Positions 16,131 through 25,632 of a stretch of DNA of 64,000 bases are shown piece by piece (within the stretch, counting starts at the first letter, position 1; every line of letters begins with the position of its first letter). The notes below the pieces were generated by a model. The model worked only from the letters and a program-made list of their open reading frames with translations. It made no database searches and was not told the DNA's origin. A program made the position numbers and the translations under genes. The DNA comes from Streptomyces sp. NBC_00448 (lineage in GTDB: Bacteria > Actinomycetota > Actinomycetes > Streptomycetales > Streptomycetaceae): positions 6,007,501-6,071,500 of the forward strand of contig NZ_CP107913.1 in the NCBI RefSeq assembly GCF_036014115.1. The letters run 5' to 3'.

Positions 16131-18143
16131 GTGACGCAGACGAGCGAGCCGCTGACCGCTTCCGTATCCGCCCCGCCGCCGCGCTGGGCCGCGCTCCGCG
16201 TGTCCGCGCTGGCCGCGGGCGCGGTCGCCGCCGGGCTGGGACTCGGCGGGATCGCCGCCGCCGTGCTGATGCTGTGGATCGGTTCGCCCTTCCCCGACAC
16301 CAGTCTCGGCGGCGCCCTGCACGTGGGCGCCGACCTGTGGCTGCTCGCGCAGGGCGCGGACATGGTGCGTACCGACACGCTCTCCGGCGACCCCGCGCCC
16401 GTCGCGGTGGCGCCGCTGCTGCTCAGCGTGCTGCCCGCGTGGCTGGTCTTCCGCGGTACGTCCTCGGCCGTGGCCGCCGCGGTCGACGGCAAGGACGCCG
16501 ACGGGCCCGAGAGAGCCACCGGCGGAGACGGCTCCGACGGTCACGCGGGCGCGAGTGGCCCGGCTGCCCACGGCGGCTCGCCCGGCTCGTCCGGCGACGA
16601 CCCCGACGGCCGCCTCACCGGCTCGGCCCGGCTGCGCGCCGCCGCCGCGGTGACCGGGTGGGTGCTCGCCGGCTATCTCACCCTCGCCGCGATCGTCGTC
16701 GTCTACGCCACCGGCGGTTCCGTCCACGTCGATCCGCTCACCGCCCTGTACGTGCTGCTCTTCTCCGGCACCGCGGCCGGCTGCGGGGCGTGGGCCGGCT
16801 GCGGGCGGCCCGGGCCGGAACGGCTGCCGCTGGACCGCTTCCGCGGCGCCCGCCTCCACCGGGTGCACCGGGCCTACGCCGAGGAGGTCGGCGCGGCGGT
16901 GCGGGCCGCGGCCATGGCCGGCGCGCTGCTGGTGGCCGGCGGCGCCCTGATCGGCGCGGCCGCGCTGGTCTGGCACATGGGAGCGGTCGGCCAGACGTAC
17001 CAGCAGCTCAGCGCGCCGCTGGTGGGGCGGGTCTCGGTGCTGCTGCTGGCCGTCGGCCTGGTGCCCAACCTCGCGGTGTGGGCGGCGTCGTACGCGCTCG
17101 GGGTCGGCTTCGCGGTCGGCACGGGCAGCGCGGTGGCCCCGGCCGGCGCCTCCGGCTACCTGCTGCTGCCCGGTTTCCCGCTGCTGGCCGCGCTGCCGGA
17201 CAGCGGCACGTCCTGGGTCGGCTGGACCACGCTCGCGGTCCCGGCGCTGGTCGCGCTCGCGGTGGCGTGGTTCGTCGGGAACGACGCCTGGCCGGTGTGG
17301 AGCACGGTCCGCGTCACGGCCGGGGCCTCACTCGTGCTGGGCGCCGGGTTCGCGGTGCTCGCCGCGTGGTCGGGGGGTGCGCTCGGCCTGCGCCGGCTCG
17401 CGGACTTCGGGCCGGCCTGGTGGCTGGCGGGGGCCGCGGCGGCCGGGTGGACGCTGGTGATCGCGGTCCCGGCCGCGCTGGTGCTGCGCTACCACGTGGC
17501 CCATCCGCCGCACCCGTGGCGGTCGTTGGTCGGTGAGCTACGGGTGCCCCGGCCGCGGATGCCCGACGTGTCGTGGGCTCGGCTGCGCAGGTCGGCGGGG
17601 AGCGGTACCGGCGAGCAGGGCCCGAGCGAAGCGGTGGCTCCGGCGCCCCCGGGCCCGCCGGCGCAAGGCGCCCCCGCCTCCGTACCGAAGCCGGCCCCGG
17701 CCGCGCCGACCGCCTTCCCGCCGCCGCTGCCCGGCCTCGCCCCGACGCAGTCCGACCCGCTGCCGTGGCCCAACCCGGCCCCGTTGCCGCTCTTTCCGCC
17801 ACCGCTGCCTGACCTGCCGCCCTCAGCGCCCCCCGCGCCTCCGGCCCCGCCCGCGGCCCCGCCGACGCCGGTCCCACCCCGTCCGGCCGACCCGCCCGCG
17901 GAACCGTCCACCCGTTCCGGAGCCGAACCGCCGGTGCAGGCGCCCGTGAAGTCGGCCACAAATCCGTCCGTGCAACCGTCCGTGCAGTCGCCCGCGGAAC
18001 CCCCCGGGCAGCAGCCGGCCGCGGAACCGCCCGTAGATCCGGCCACCGATCCGTCCGCGGGTTCACCCGCCGAGCCCTCGGTCGCACCGGCGCCGCCGGC
18101 CGAACCCCCGCCCGCCGGGCAGCCCGAACCCGACGAGCCCTAG
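16131..18143 (+). CDS. DUF6350 (PerM-like) polytopic membrane protein with proline-rich tail
   Basis: 670 residues from GTG 16131, chosen because family members open MTQTSE-; an ATG-led frame at 16044 adds ~29 unlikely residues. About ten to twelve hydrophobic helices span roughly 25-475. One hydrophilic Gly/Ser/Asp loop (about 124-167) separates helix groups. The last ~170 residues are Pro/Ala/Glu-rich with PPLP repeats and are probably cytoplasmic and disordered. Function is unknown; the family sits upstream of purN in streptomycetes. Confidence 0.75.
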   Translation: MTQTSEPLTASVSAPPPRWAALRVSALAAGAVAAGLGLGGIAAAVLMLWIGSPFPDTSLGGALHVGADLWLLAQGADMVRTDTLSGDPAPVAVAPLLLSVLPAWLVFRGTSSAVAAAVDGKDADGPERATGGDGSDGHAGASGPAAHGGSPGSSGDDPDGRLTGSARLRAAAAVTGWVLAGYLTLAAIVVVYATGGSVHVDPLTALYVLLFSGTAAGCGAWAGCGRPGPERLPLDRFRGARLHRVHRAYAEEVGAAVRAAAMAGALLVAGGALIGAAALVWHMGAVGQTYQQLSAPLVGRVSVLLLAVGLVPNLAVWAASYALGVGFAVGTGSAVAPAGASGYLLLPGFPLLAALPDSGTSWVGWTTLAVPALVALAVAWFVGNDAWPVWSTVRVTAGASLVLGAGFAVLAAWSGGALGLRRLADFGPAWWLAGAAAAGWTLVIAVPAALVLRYHVAHPPHPWRSLVGELRVPRPRMPDVSWARLRRSAGSGTGEQGPSEAVAPAPPGPPAQGAPASVPKPAPAAPTAFPPPLPGLAPTQSDPLPWPNPAPLPLFPPPLPDLPPSAPPAPPAPPAAPPTPVPPRPADPPAEPSTRSGAEPPVQAPVKSATNPSVQPSVQSPAEPPGQQPAAEPPVDPATDPSAGSPAEPSVAPAPPAEPPPAGQPEPDEP

Positions 18144-18186
18144 GCCCGACCCCTGAGCGATGACCGGACGGCGCCGGCCCTGGTGG

Positions 18187-19083
18187 TCAGTCCCGCAGGG
18201 CGGGCAGGCCGCGCAGCGGGGAGGGCAGGAGCTTCTGGCAGGCGTGCGAGGCCGGAGCGGTCAGCGCGTCCGACTTGCAGTCGTAGTAGTCGCGATAGGC
18301 GATCTGGAAGCCGTAGGTGGTGCCGACGATCGCGAGGGTGAGCGCGCTGGTGATGACGCCGGTCCAGGCCGCCGTGAGGAAGGAGCGCTGGGCGTCCGGG
18401 CCGGGCGCGGGCGGCGCCGGGCGGGGGGACTGGGTGGCGTCGGCGAGCGCGGAGGCGGCCTGGGCGCGGGCCTTGGCGCGGTCCTCGGGGGACATCCGCA
18501 GCGCGCTGATGCCCCAGTAGAGGGCGAGCGCGCCGAGCAGCAGACCCAGCGGGGTCCAGCCGAGCAGCGAGAAGATCAGCCCCCAGCCGCCGCAGATCAG
18601 GGCGTACCGCGAGCGGCGCTGGGCCGGGTCGGTCGGGTCGAAGCGCGGGCCCTGGCCCTGCGGCCCGGTCGGTCCCTGCTGGTCCCCGGGGCGGCGGGCG
18701 AACGGGTCCGGCCGGCCGGACTGCGGCTGGCGGCTGCTCCACTGGTGGCCCCACGCCTGCGGGGCGCCGTGCGGGTGCTCCGGCCCGCCCTGCTGCCCGT
18801 GGTCGCCCGAGCCGTGATCGCCCGAGCCGTGATCGCCCGAGCCGTGGTCACCCGAGCCGCCACCGGAACCGGCGCCGCCCGAACCCCCGGAGCCGGACCC
18901 GGAGCCGCCGGACCCACCTGCCCCGCCACCCTGATGCCCAGGGTCGCCGGAGGGCTGCCTGGGCTGCCACGGGCGGTCCGGGGCACCCTCGGGCGGGGGC
19001 GCGAACGGGTTGTCCCGCCGATCGCCCTCGGGCGCGCGCAGCGCGAGTTCAATGCGGCCGCTGCTCATGATGTGATGCGCCAT
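18187..19083 (-). CDS. DUF4190-like two-helix membrane protein with Gly/Ser repeat linker
   Basis: 298 residues. The N-terminus carries RIELALR and NPFAPPPEG, conserved among streptomycete homologues. A long Gly/Ser/His-Asp-rich linker has four near-exact GDHGS repeats. A hydrophobic pair (LICGGWGLIFSLLGWTPLGL onward) and a third helix (GVITSALTLAIVGTTYGFQI) follow. The DNA encoding the linker is a short tandem repeat at about 18786-18860. The start is uncertain: ATG 19083 has AAGGGG directly abutting it, while ATG 19068 (MSSGRIE) fits homologues better. Function is unknown. Confidence 0.65.
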   Translation of the reverse strand: MAHHIMSSGRIELALRAPEGDRRDNPFAPPPEGAPDRPWQPRQPSGDPGHQGGGAGGSGGSGSGSGGSGGAGSGGGSGDHGSGDHGSGDHGSGDHGQQGGPEHPHGAPQAWGHQWSSRQPQSGRPDPFARRPGDQQGPTGPQGQGPRFDPTDPAQRRSRYALICGGWGLIFSLLGWTPLGLLLGALALYWGISALRMSPEDRAKARAQAASALADATQSPRPAPPAPGPDAQRSFLTAAWTGVITSALTLAIVGTTYGFQIAYRDYYDCKSDALTAPASHACQKLLPSPLRGLPALRD

Positions 19084-19320
19084 CCCCTTGGGCTCGACTC
19101 CTGTCGCGTACGTGTTCTCCCCCAGACGCTACCGCCCGCACGCTCCCCCGTCCCGTGGGGGCCGTCCGGAGTGCCGGTATCGTTGCTGACGGTCGGCGCA
19201 CTCGTAGGGTTCCCCGAATTCGAGCGGCCCCGGTCTCATAGAAACATCCAAGCAGCCCGAAATACAGCCGCCAGGGTCCCCGTTCGCGGGATTCCCGCAC
19301 GCCCGAGAGAGGCCCCGTCC

Positions 19321-19944
19321 GTGGCCGCCCGCACTCCTGCTCGTCTCGTCGTCCTCGTCTCCGGTTCCGGCACCAACCTCCAGGCCCTGCTCGACGCCAT
19401 CGACGCCCACCCGGCGTACGGCGCGCGGATCGTGGCGGTCGGTGCGGACCGTGAGGGGATCGCGGGCCTTGAGCGGGCCGAGCGCGCCGGGTTGCCCACG
19501 TTCACCGTGCGGGTACGGGACCACGCCGACCGGGCCGGCTGGGACGCCGCGCTCGCCGAGGCCACCGCGGCGTACGACCCGGACCTGGTGGTCTCGGCCG
19601 GCTTCATGAAGATCGTCGGCCCGGCGTTCCTGGCCAGGTTCGGCGGCCGGTTCGTCAACACCCACCCGGCGCTGCTGCCCAGCTTCCCCGGTGCGCACGG
19701 CGTGCGGGACGCGCTCGCGTACGGCGCCAAGGTCACCGGGTGCACCGTCCACTTCGTCGACGACGGCGTCGACACCGGCCCGGTCATCGCCCAGGGCGTG
19801 GTCGAGGTCCGGCCGGACGACACGGAGGAAGCGCTCCACGAGCGCATCAAGGAAGTCGAGCGACGGCTGCTCGTCGACGTGGTGGGACGCCTGTCGCGTG
19901 ACGGCTACCGCATTGAGGGACGAAAGGTTTTGATTCCGGCATGA
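19321..19944 (+). CDS. purN: Phosphoribosylglycinamide formyltransferase
   Basis: 207 residues from GTG 19321 with GAGAGAGG upstream. The opening LVVLVSGSGTNLQALLDAI contains the GTN substrate loop. N-x-HPALLPSFPG holds the catalytic Asn/His, and DDGVDTGPVIAQ carries the catalytic Asp region. It transfers formyl from 10-formyl-THF to GAR in purine synthesis. Its stop overlaps purH by 4 nt (ATGA). A much longer upstream open frame is an artefact of GC bias. Confidence 0.97.
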   Translation: MAARTPARLVVLVSGSGTNLQALLDAIDAHPAYGARIVAVGADREGIAGLERAERAGLPTFTVRVRDHADRAGWDAALAEATAAYDPDLVVSAGFMKIVGPAFLARFGGRFVNTHPALLPSFPGAHGVRDALAYGAKVTGCTVHFVDDGVDTGPVIAQGVVEVRPDDTEEALHERIKEVERRLLVDVVGRLSRDGYRIEGRKVLIPA

Positions 19945-21524
19945 GCGCCACCTCCCAGGACACCCCGCAGGACAGCGGGACGCAGCGGCCCATCCGCCGC
20001 GCGCTGATCAGCGTCTACGACAAGACCGGTCTGGAGGAGCTGGCCCGCGGCCTGCACGCGGCCGGCGTCGAACTGGTGTCGACCGGCTCGACCGCCGGGC
20101 GGATCGCCGCCGCCGGCGTGCCCGTCACCAAGGTCGAGGAGCTGACCGGCTTCCCCGAGTGCCTGGACGGCCGGGTGAAGACCCTGCACCCGCGGGTGCA
20201 CGCCGGCATCCTCGCCGACCTGCGGCTGGAGGACCACCGCAGGCAGCTCGACGAGCTGGAGGTCAAGCCGTTCGAGCTGGTCGTGGTGAACCTCTACCCG
20301 TTCCGCGAGACCGTCGCCTCGGGCGCGAGCCCCGACGAGTGCGTCGAGCAGATCGACATCGGCGGCCCCTCCATGGTCCGCGCCGCCGCCAAGAACCACC
20401 CCTCCGTCGCGGTCGTCACCAGCCCCGCCCGCTACGCCGACGTGCTCGCCGCGGTGGGCGACGGCGGCTTCGACCTCGCCGCCCGCAAGCGGCTGGCCGC
20501 CGAGGCGTTCCAGCACACCGCCGCGTACGACGTGGCCGTGGCCTCCTGGTTCCTGGACGGCTACAGCGCCGACGACGAGTTCCCCGCCTTCACCGGTGCC
20601 ACGTACACCCGCCTCAACACCCTTCGCTACGGCGAGAACCCGCACCAGGGCGCGGCGATCTACACCGACGGCAGCGGGACCGGCCTGGCGGGCGCGGAGC
20701 AGTTGCACGGCAAGGAGATGTCGTACAACAACTACGTCGACACCGAGGCCGCCCGCCGGGCCGCCTACGACCACGACGGCGTCTGCGTGGCGATCATCAA
20801 GCACGCCAACCCGTGCGGGATCGCGGTCGGCGCCGATGTCGCCGACGCGCACCGCAAGGCGCACGCCTGCGACCCGCTCTCCGCGTTCGGCGGGGTCATC
20901 GCGGTCAACCGCCCGGTGTCCGTGGCGATGGCCGAGCAGGTCGCGGAGATCTTCACCGAGGTGATCGTCGCCCCCGCCTACGAGGACGGCGCCGTCGAGG
21001 TGCTGGCCCGCAAGAAGAACATCCGCGTGCTGCGCTGCGCCGACGCGCCCGCCGCCACCACGGAGCACCGCCCGATCGAGGGCGGCGTCCTCGTGCAGGC
21101 CAAGGACCGGCTGCAGGCCGACGGCGACGACCCGTCCACCTGGACCCTCGCGACCGGTGAGCCGCTGTCCGCCGCCGAACTGGCCGACCTCGCGTTCGCC
21201 TGGCGGGCCTGCCGGGCGGTCAAGTCCAACGCGATCCTTCTGGCGAAGGACGGGGCGACCGTCGGGGTCGGCATGGGGCAGGTCAACCGGGTCGACTCGG
21301 CGAAGCTGGCGGTGGAGCGGGCCGGGGTGGAGCGCGCCGCGGGTTCCTACGCCGCCTCCGACGCGTTCTTCCCGTTCCCCGACGGGCTGGAAGTCCTGAC
21401 CGCCGCCGGCGTCAAGGCGGTGGCCCAGCCGGGTGGGTCCATCCGCGACGAGGCGGTCGTCGAGGCTGCGAAGAAGGCCGGGGTCACCATGTACTTCACG
21501 GGTACCCGGCACTTCTTCCACTGA
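19941..21524 (+). CDS. purH: Bifunctional AICAR transformylase / IMP cyclohydrolase
   Basis: 527 residues, full length. The N-terminal MGS-like cyclohydrolase domain (about 15-150) includes STGSTAGRIAAAGVPV and the KTLHPRVHAG loop. The C-terminal AICARFT domain has CGIAVG and SAFGGVIAVNRPV and ends with the YFTGTRHF motif. It performs the last two steps of IMP synthesis, coupled to purN. The stop is followed within about 10 nt by repeat-family DNA. Confidence 0.98.
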   Translation: MSATSQDTPQDSGTQRPIRRALISVYDKTGLEELARGLHAAGVELVSTGSTAGRIAAAGVPVTKVEELTGFPECLDGRVKTLHPRVHAGILADLRLEDHRRQLDELEVKPFELVVVNLYPFRETVASGASPDECVEQIDIGGPSMVRAAAKNHPSVAVVTSPARYADVLAAVGDGGFDLAARKRLAAEAFQHTAAYDVAVASWFLDGYSADDEFPAFTGATYTRLNTLRYGENPHQGAAIYTDGSGTGLAGAEQLHGKEMSYNNYVDTEAARRAAYDHDGVCVAIIKHANPCGIAVGADVADAHRKAHACDPLSAFGGVIAVNRPVSVAMAEQVAEIFTEVIVAPAYEDGAVEVLARKKNIRVLRCADAPAATTEHRPIEGGVLVQAKDRLQADGDDPSTWTLATGEPLSAAELADLAFAWRACRAVKSNAILLAKDGATVGVGMGQVNRVDSAKLAVERAGVERAAGSYAASDAFFPFPDGLEVLTAAGVKAVAQPGGSIRDEAVVEAAKKAGVTMYFTGTRHFFH

Positions 21525-21532
21525 CCTCGCGG

Positions 21533-21834
21533 GGGCGGTGCCCCTGACCCCCCGGGGTGGGTGGTCCTGTCGGTTCCGGGACCACCCCTCCGGTGGTGGG
21601 TTCTCGCGCCGTTCTCCCCCAGAGCTTCGCCTGGGAGGTACCCCCACGCGCCCCTCGGCTACGCGCCGTTGTGGCTTCGGTTGTGTCCCGGCCGCAGGCC
21701 GGTGGCCTGCTGGTCGCGCAGTTCCCCGCGCCCCTTTGGGGTGGTTGCTCGCCGCGTTCACAGTGCCGGCGCGACAAGCCCCCCACCGGCGGGTGGTCCC
21801 TCAACCGGGGGGACGGGGGCACCCGGGGGGTCGG
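21533..21834. repeat. Intergenic repeat cluster 1 (between purH and the RDD gene)
   Basis: No gene is present. In order it holds a GGTGGTCC...GGACCACC hairpin, the long module (21611-21655, CAGAGCTTCGCCTGGGAGG core), the short module (GCGCAGTTCCCCGCG, about 21715-21735), and the edge CACCCGGGGGGTC at 21820-21832. The edge lies 2 nt from the stop of the leftward RDD gene. The hairpins could terminate both convergent genes. Confidence 0.85.
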
Positions 21835-22515
21835 TCAACCGTTGTCACGGATGACCACCGTGTGGACCATTTTGTCCGCCCAGGTCTGGTGCTTCTCGTC
21901 CCAGAGGGGCCAGAGGAAGCCGAGGCAGCAGGGGAGCGCGTCGAGGGCGTGGAGGAGGCGGCGGCCGAAAGCGCGCCAGAACCCGAGGGCGGAGCCGTCC
22001 GCCTCGCGCAGGAGCCGGATGCCGACGATGCGCTTGCCGGGGGTCTGCCCGGTGCGGCCCTCGCGGTAGGCGAGGAAGAGGAGCGCGGCGAGTGACAGCA
22101 GCGCGCCGACGAGCATGAGCATGGCCGAACTGGTGGGCACGCTCGGGGTGGTGCACTGCGACCGCGGGATGTCGTGGTCGTCGCAGGTGTTCCACGCGTC
22201 GACCAGCTTGCTCGCGAACCGGCCGTAGCCGGCGAAGAACAGGCCGCTCGGTATGAGGTTGAACATCAGCCCGTCCAGCAGCATGGCGCCGAGGCGGGCG
22301 CCCCAACTGGCCGGCGGCGGCATGCCGGGCGGGAGGTTGCTCGGGGCCGGGTAGCCGTACGGACCTGCCTGGTAGCCGGGACCGGCACCGTAGGGCTGAC
22401 CGCCCTGGGGGTACGGACCCGCTCCGTACGGGGACTGGCCGGCGGACGGCGGCTGCCCGTAGGGCTGCGGGGGCGGGTCACCGTACGGGTTGGCGGGACC
22501 GGGGGGCTGGCTCAC
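21835..22515 (-). CDS. RDD family membrane protein
   Basis: 226 residues from GTG 22515 (AAGGAA 8 nt upstream). The Pro/Gly/Tyr-rich first ~75 residues (GAGPYPQGGQPYG type) are disordered. The RDD domain begins ASWGARLGAMLLDGL (R and D conserved), then helices at about 85-105 and 133-155, and GQTPGKRIVGIRLL, the conserved loop after helix 2. Two Cys pairs lie in the first extracytoplasmic loop. Function is unknown. It diverges from folD. Confidence 0.85.
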   Translation of the reverse strand: MSQPPGPANPYGDPPPQPYGQPPSAGQSPYGAGPYPQGGQPYGAGPGYQAGPYGYPAPSNLPPGMPPPASWGARLGAMLLDGLMFNLIPSGLFFAGYGRFASKLVDAWNTCDDHDIPRSQCTTPSVPTSSAMLMLVGALLSLAALLFLAYREGRTGQTPGKRIVGIRLLREADGSALGFWRAFGRRLLHALDALPCCLGFLWPLWDEKHQTWADKMVHTVVIRDNG

Positions 22516-22716
22516 GAGCGGATTCCTTGGCAGCAGGGGACGGGCGTGCGCGCACATCGTGGAGCCCGGGCGGGGGAGCGCGCAAGGGGCGGGCTTGCCC
22601 GGTTTGGCCGGACCGGTCTCGTTCCGCGCCGCGCCCGCAGGCCCTGCGGAGCCCGCCCGGTGTCCGGTTCGCGGGCGGATTGGTCGCTCGCCGGGCAGAT
22701 CCGCGAGTATGGAGCC

Positions 22717-23583
22717 ATGACCGCCCAGATTCTCGATGGCAAGGCCACGGCCGCCGCGATCAAGTCCGAGTTGACCGTCCGCGTCCAGGCGCTCAAGGAC
22801 CGCGGTGTCCAGCCCGGTCTCGGCACCCTGCTGGTCGGTGACGACCCGGGCAGCAAGTGGTACGTCGCGGGCAAGCACCGCGACTGCGCGCAGGTGGGCA
22901 TCGGCTCCATCCAGCGCGAACTGCCGGACACCGCCACGCAGGGGGAGATCGAGGCGGTCGTCCGCGAGCTCAACGCCGACCCCGAGTGCACCGGCTACAT
23001 CGTGCAGCTGCCGCTGCCCAAGGGCATCGACACCAACCGGGTGCTGGAGCTGATGGACCCGGAGAAGGACGCGGACGGGCTGCACCCGATGAGCCTGGGC
23101 CGCCTGGTGCTCGGCGTTCCCGGGCCGCTGCCCTGCACGCCCAACGGCATCGTGGAGCTGCTGCGGCGGCACGACGTCGAGATCAACGGTGCGCATGTGG
23201 TCGTGGTCGGCCGCGGCATCACCGTCGGGCGGTCGATCGGGCTGCTGCTCACCCGCAAGTCCGAGAACGCCACGGTGACGCTCTGCCACACAGGGACCCG
23301 GGACCTGTCGGCGCAGTTGCGGCAGGCCGACATCATCGTGGCCGCGGCGGGCGTGCCGCACATCGTCAAGCCGCAGGACGTCAAGCCGGGCGCGGCCGTG
23401 CTCGATGTCGGCGTCAGCCGTGACGAGAACGGCAAGATCGTCGGCGACGTCCACCCGGGTGCCGCCGAGGTCGCCGCGTGGCTCTCGCCGAACCCGGGCG
23501 GGGTCGGGCCGATGACCCGCGCGCTCCTGCTCCAGAACGTCGTGGAAGCGGCCGAGCGCACGGCGGCGGGCCATGTCGGCTGA
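22717..23583 (+). CDS. folD: Methylenetetrahydrofolate dehydrogenase / cyclohydrolase
   Basis: 288 residues from ATG 22717. VGDDPGSKWYVAGKHRDC holds the catalytic Lys, CTGYIVQLPLPKGID is the folate-binding PLP loop, and VVVVGRGITVGRSIGLLL is the NADP Rossmann loop. It interconverts methylene-, methenyl- and 10-formyl-THF, supplying PurN and PurH. The next gene overlaps its end by 11 nt. Confidence 0.97.
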   Translation: MTAQILDGKATAAAIKSELTVRVQALKDRGVQPGLGTLLVGDDPGSKWYVAGKHRDCAQVGIGSIQRELPDTATQGEIEAVVRELNADPECTGYIVQLPLPKGIDTNRVLELMDPEKDADGLHPMSLGRLVLGVPGPLPCTPNGIVELLRRHDVEINGAHVVVVGRGITVGRSIGLLLTRKSENATVTLCHTGTRDLSAQLRQADIIVAAAGVPHIVKPQDVKPGAAVLDVGVSRDENGKIVGDVHPGAAEVAAWLSPNPGGVGPMTRALLLQNVVEAAERTAAGHVG

Positions 23584-24022
23584 GGCGGCGGGCCTTCCCG
23601 CGGAGGTGCCCGACGGCACCGCGCGTTCCGTGCCGCGCGAGCCCGGCGGGCGGCCCGAGGCCACGCGTGGCATCGCCCGGCCCGAGGGTGGGGGCCGTGC
23701 GGCCGGCAGCGACGCGCCCGCGCCCGCCCGGCAGTGGCCGATCATCGTTGTCATCGCCGGGACGATCATCGGGCTCATCGTCACCGCGGCCGGGGCGTTT
23801 CGGGCCGGCACGGTCCTGATCGGGGCGTCGCTGCTTCTCGGTGCCGTATTGCGCTGGGCGCTCACCGCTGTCGGGATGCTCGCGATCCGCAGCAGGTTCA
23901 CTGACGTGATCACCTACGGGATTCTCGGTGCGGCGATCGTTCTGCTCGGGCTCATGGCCCAGCCGGACCCCCTGATCCGGATTCCGTTCCTGGAGGACAT
24001 CATCCACTTCTCTGTGCGCTGA
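23573..24022 (+). CDS. DUF3017 small membrane protein
   Basis: 149 residues. A disordered ~50-residue N-terminus precedes three hydrophobic helices (WPIIVVIAGTIIGLIVTAAG; VLIGASLLLGAVLRWALTAV; VITYGILGAAIVLLGLMA). It overlaps folD by 11 nt, a linkage common in streptomycetes. Function is unknown. Confidence 0.8.
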   Translation: MSAEAAGLPAEVPDGTARSVPREPGGRPEATRGIARPEGGGRAAGSDAPAPARQWPIIVVIAGTIIGLIVTAAGAFRAGTVLIGASLLLGAVLRWALTAVGMLAIRSRFTDVITYGILGAAIVLLGLMAQPDPLIRIPFLEDIIHFSVR

Positions 24023-24025
24023 GCT

Positions 24026-24545
24026 TGGCCCTGTCCCCCCGTGGTGGGTGGTCCTGTCGGTTCCGGGACCACCTCCCGGTGGGTGGCTTGTCGCGCCGTT
24101 CTCCCCCAGAGCTTCGCCTGGGAGGTACCCCCACGCGCCCCTGGGTGACTTGCGGGTCTTCCGCGGAACGAAGCTCGCTCCTTTCGGGGGCGCCCCCGTG
24201 CCGCCTCCTCGGCTGCGTTCTGTTGACGCGCTGAGCGTCCGCACAGCTTGCCCCTCACGGGGGTTCGCCGGATCTTCCCCCGGTGATGGGCTGGTCGCGC
24301 AGTTCCCCGCGCCCCTTGTTGTGGCGCGCCCCCGCTGCACAGCGCGCCTCAGGGCACCTGCTTCTTCGCGGAAGGAGCCGCACAAAACCAGGGGCGCGTG
24401 GGGGTACCTCCCAGGCGAAGCTCTGGGGGAGAACGGAGCGACGAGCCACGACGGCGCAGCGCCGTTGCCGCGGCGGGCAACCGCACGAGCCACCCACCCA
24501 CCGCAAGGTCGCGGAGCGGGGGGAGGGGGGCACCCTTGGGGCGCC
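24026..24545. repeat. Intergenic repeat cluster 2, containing a MITE-like element with 49-bp terminal inverted repeats
   Basis: No gene is present. After the GGTGGTCC hairpin comes a long module at 24096-24144. The same 49 bases occur exactly inverted at 24388-24436, and near-matches flank both arms for another ~10 nt. Between them lies ~240 bp that recurs at 35.7-36.0 kb (inverted) and 39.36-39.6 kb, including a short module at about 24291-24316. The segment has no coding potential. It starts within ~10 nt of the DUF3017 stop. Confidence 0.85.
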
Positions 24546-24658
24546 CGCTTACCACGGCGGTAGCCGAAACGGTGGGGGTCGGGCGAAAGTCGTCCGGTTG
24601 AGGGAACGTCGTCCTAGCGTGGCCGGGAAACGGGGTCGGGTGAGGGCGAGGGGTTGCC

Positions 24659-25534
24659 GTGGGGCAGTGGGAGCCGTTGGCGCACCGTATTCCGATGGAC
24701 GTGCGGCGGCTTGCCACGCAGCTTCGCCGGATGAAGGACCGCAGCGGCCTGACGGTGCCCGCGTTGGCCGCGCGGACCGCGCAACCCGTGGAGACGTGGG
24801 AACGGGTCCTGGCCGGACGGCAGTTGCCGCCGCTGGACGCGGTGGAGGTGCTGGCCCAGGCGAGCGGAGCGGACTACGCCCGGGTCGGTGAGCTGTGGCG
24901 GCTGGCGGAGAAGGCGAGCACCGGTACGGGTGACCGGGGCAGGGGCAAGGCGGTGCCGCACCCCGACCCGCTGGACCCGCTCGGCGCGGAGGAGGGGCTG
25001 CCGGGCCGCCGCCGGCAGTTCCTGCTGCTGGCCACCGTCGCCCTGCTCGCGGTGGGCGCGCTGATCGCGGTCCTGCTGACGGCGGGACCGAGCACCGGCC
25101 GGGCCCCCGCGGGACAGGCGGACCCGTCGCTGACGGCGCCCGCCGCACCCGGCTCCTCCGCACCGGCCCACGGGCACAGGGGCGGCGGCACCCCGCGCCC
25201 GCCGGGCCCGGGCGGCACCGCCACCGCGGGAACGGGCGACCAGAACCCCGGCGGCATGGACCAGCCCCTCACCGGCGGCGGCGAACCGTCGGCGTCCGGC
25301 GCGGGCCCGGACGGATCGACGGGCCAGGCCGGTTCGGCGGGCTCGGCCGGGACCTCCGGCACCCCGGGCGGCAAGGGCGCCCCCGCCACGACCCCGCCCG
25401 CGGGCGGCGCGAACGGCGGCTCCGCCGACCCGCCCTCCGACCCGCCCACGAGCGCCGGCCCGACCCCGGACCCCAGCCCGTCCCACACCCCCTTCTGCCT
25501 CGGCCTGATCCTGCTCGGCGTGTGCATCGGCTGA
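24659..25534 (+). CDS. XRE-type HTH protein with membrane anchor and Gly/Pro-rich extracytoplasmic tail
   Basis: 291 residues from GTG 24659 (GAGGGG upstream; ATG 24695 is an alternative). An HTH of XRE type spans about 16-75 (LRRMKDRSGLTVPALAARTA). A charged linker leads to one transmembrane helix at about 121-145 (LLLATVALLAVGALIAVLL). The remaining ~145 residues are Gly/Pro/Thr/Ala-rich. The layout resembles RodZ-like or signal-sensing membrane regulators. The tail ends in a short Cys-containing FCLGLILLGVCIG segment, which is odd and might insert in membrane. Confidence 0.7.
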   Translation: MGQWEPLAHRIPMDVRRLATQLRRMKDRSGLTVPALAARTAQPVETWERVLAGRQLPPLDAVEVLAQASGADYARVGELWRLAEKASTGTGDRGRGKAVPHPDPLDPLGAEEGLPGRRRQFLLLATVALLAVGALIAVLLTAGPSTGRAPAGQADPSLTAPAAPGSSAPAHGHRGGGTPRPPGPGGTATAGTGDQNPGGMDQPLTGGGEPSASGAGPDGSTGQAGSAGSAGTSGTPGGKGAPATTPPAGGANGGSADPPSDPPTSAGPTPDPSPSHTPFCLGLILLGVCIG

Positions 25535-25632
25535 CGGGGCCGCGCCGTGCGACCCGGCCCTGTACGGCGCACGTACCGCCGTCGGTGACCCGGGCCACAG
25601 GAGGCAGCGTCATCTCCGCGCGCGGCGCGCGA

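Noticed and set aside
18160..19320. N-terminal extension of purN upstream of GTG 19321
   Set aside because: It would run antisense through the membrane-protein gene and precedes a perfectly placed PurN start with its own ribosome-binding site.
19084..19320. A ZTP (pfl) riboswitch before purN; also looked for before folD
   Set aside because: The conserved pseudoknot and CCGCCUGGGC-like segments are not visible in either leader.
19905..21761. A 618-codon leftward frame opposite purH
   Set aside because: Antisense artefact; it also runs into repeat DNA and has no domain.
21533..24545. Small proteins encoded in the repeat clusters
   Set aside because: Every open frame there is repeated with changes of frame and orientation and contains palindromic non-coding modules; no ribosome-binding sites fit.
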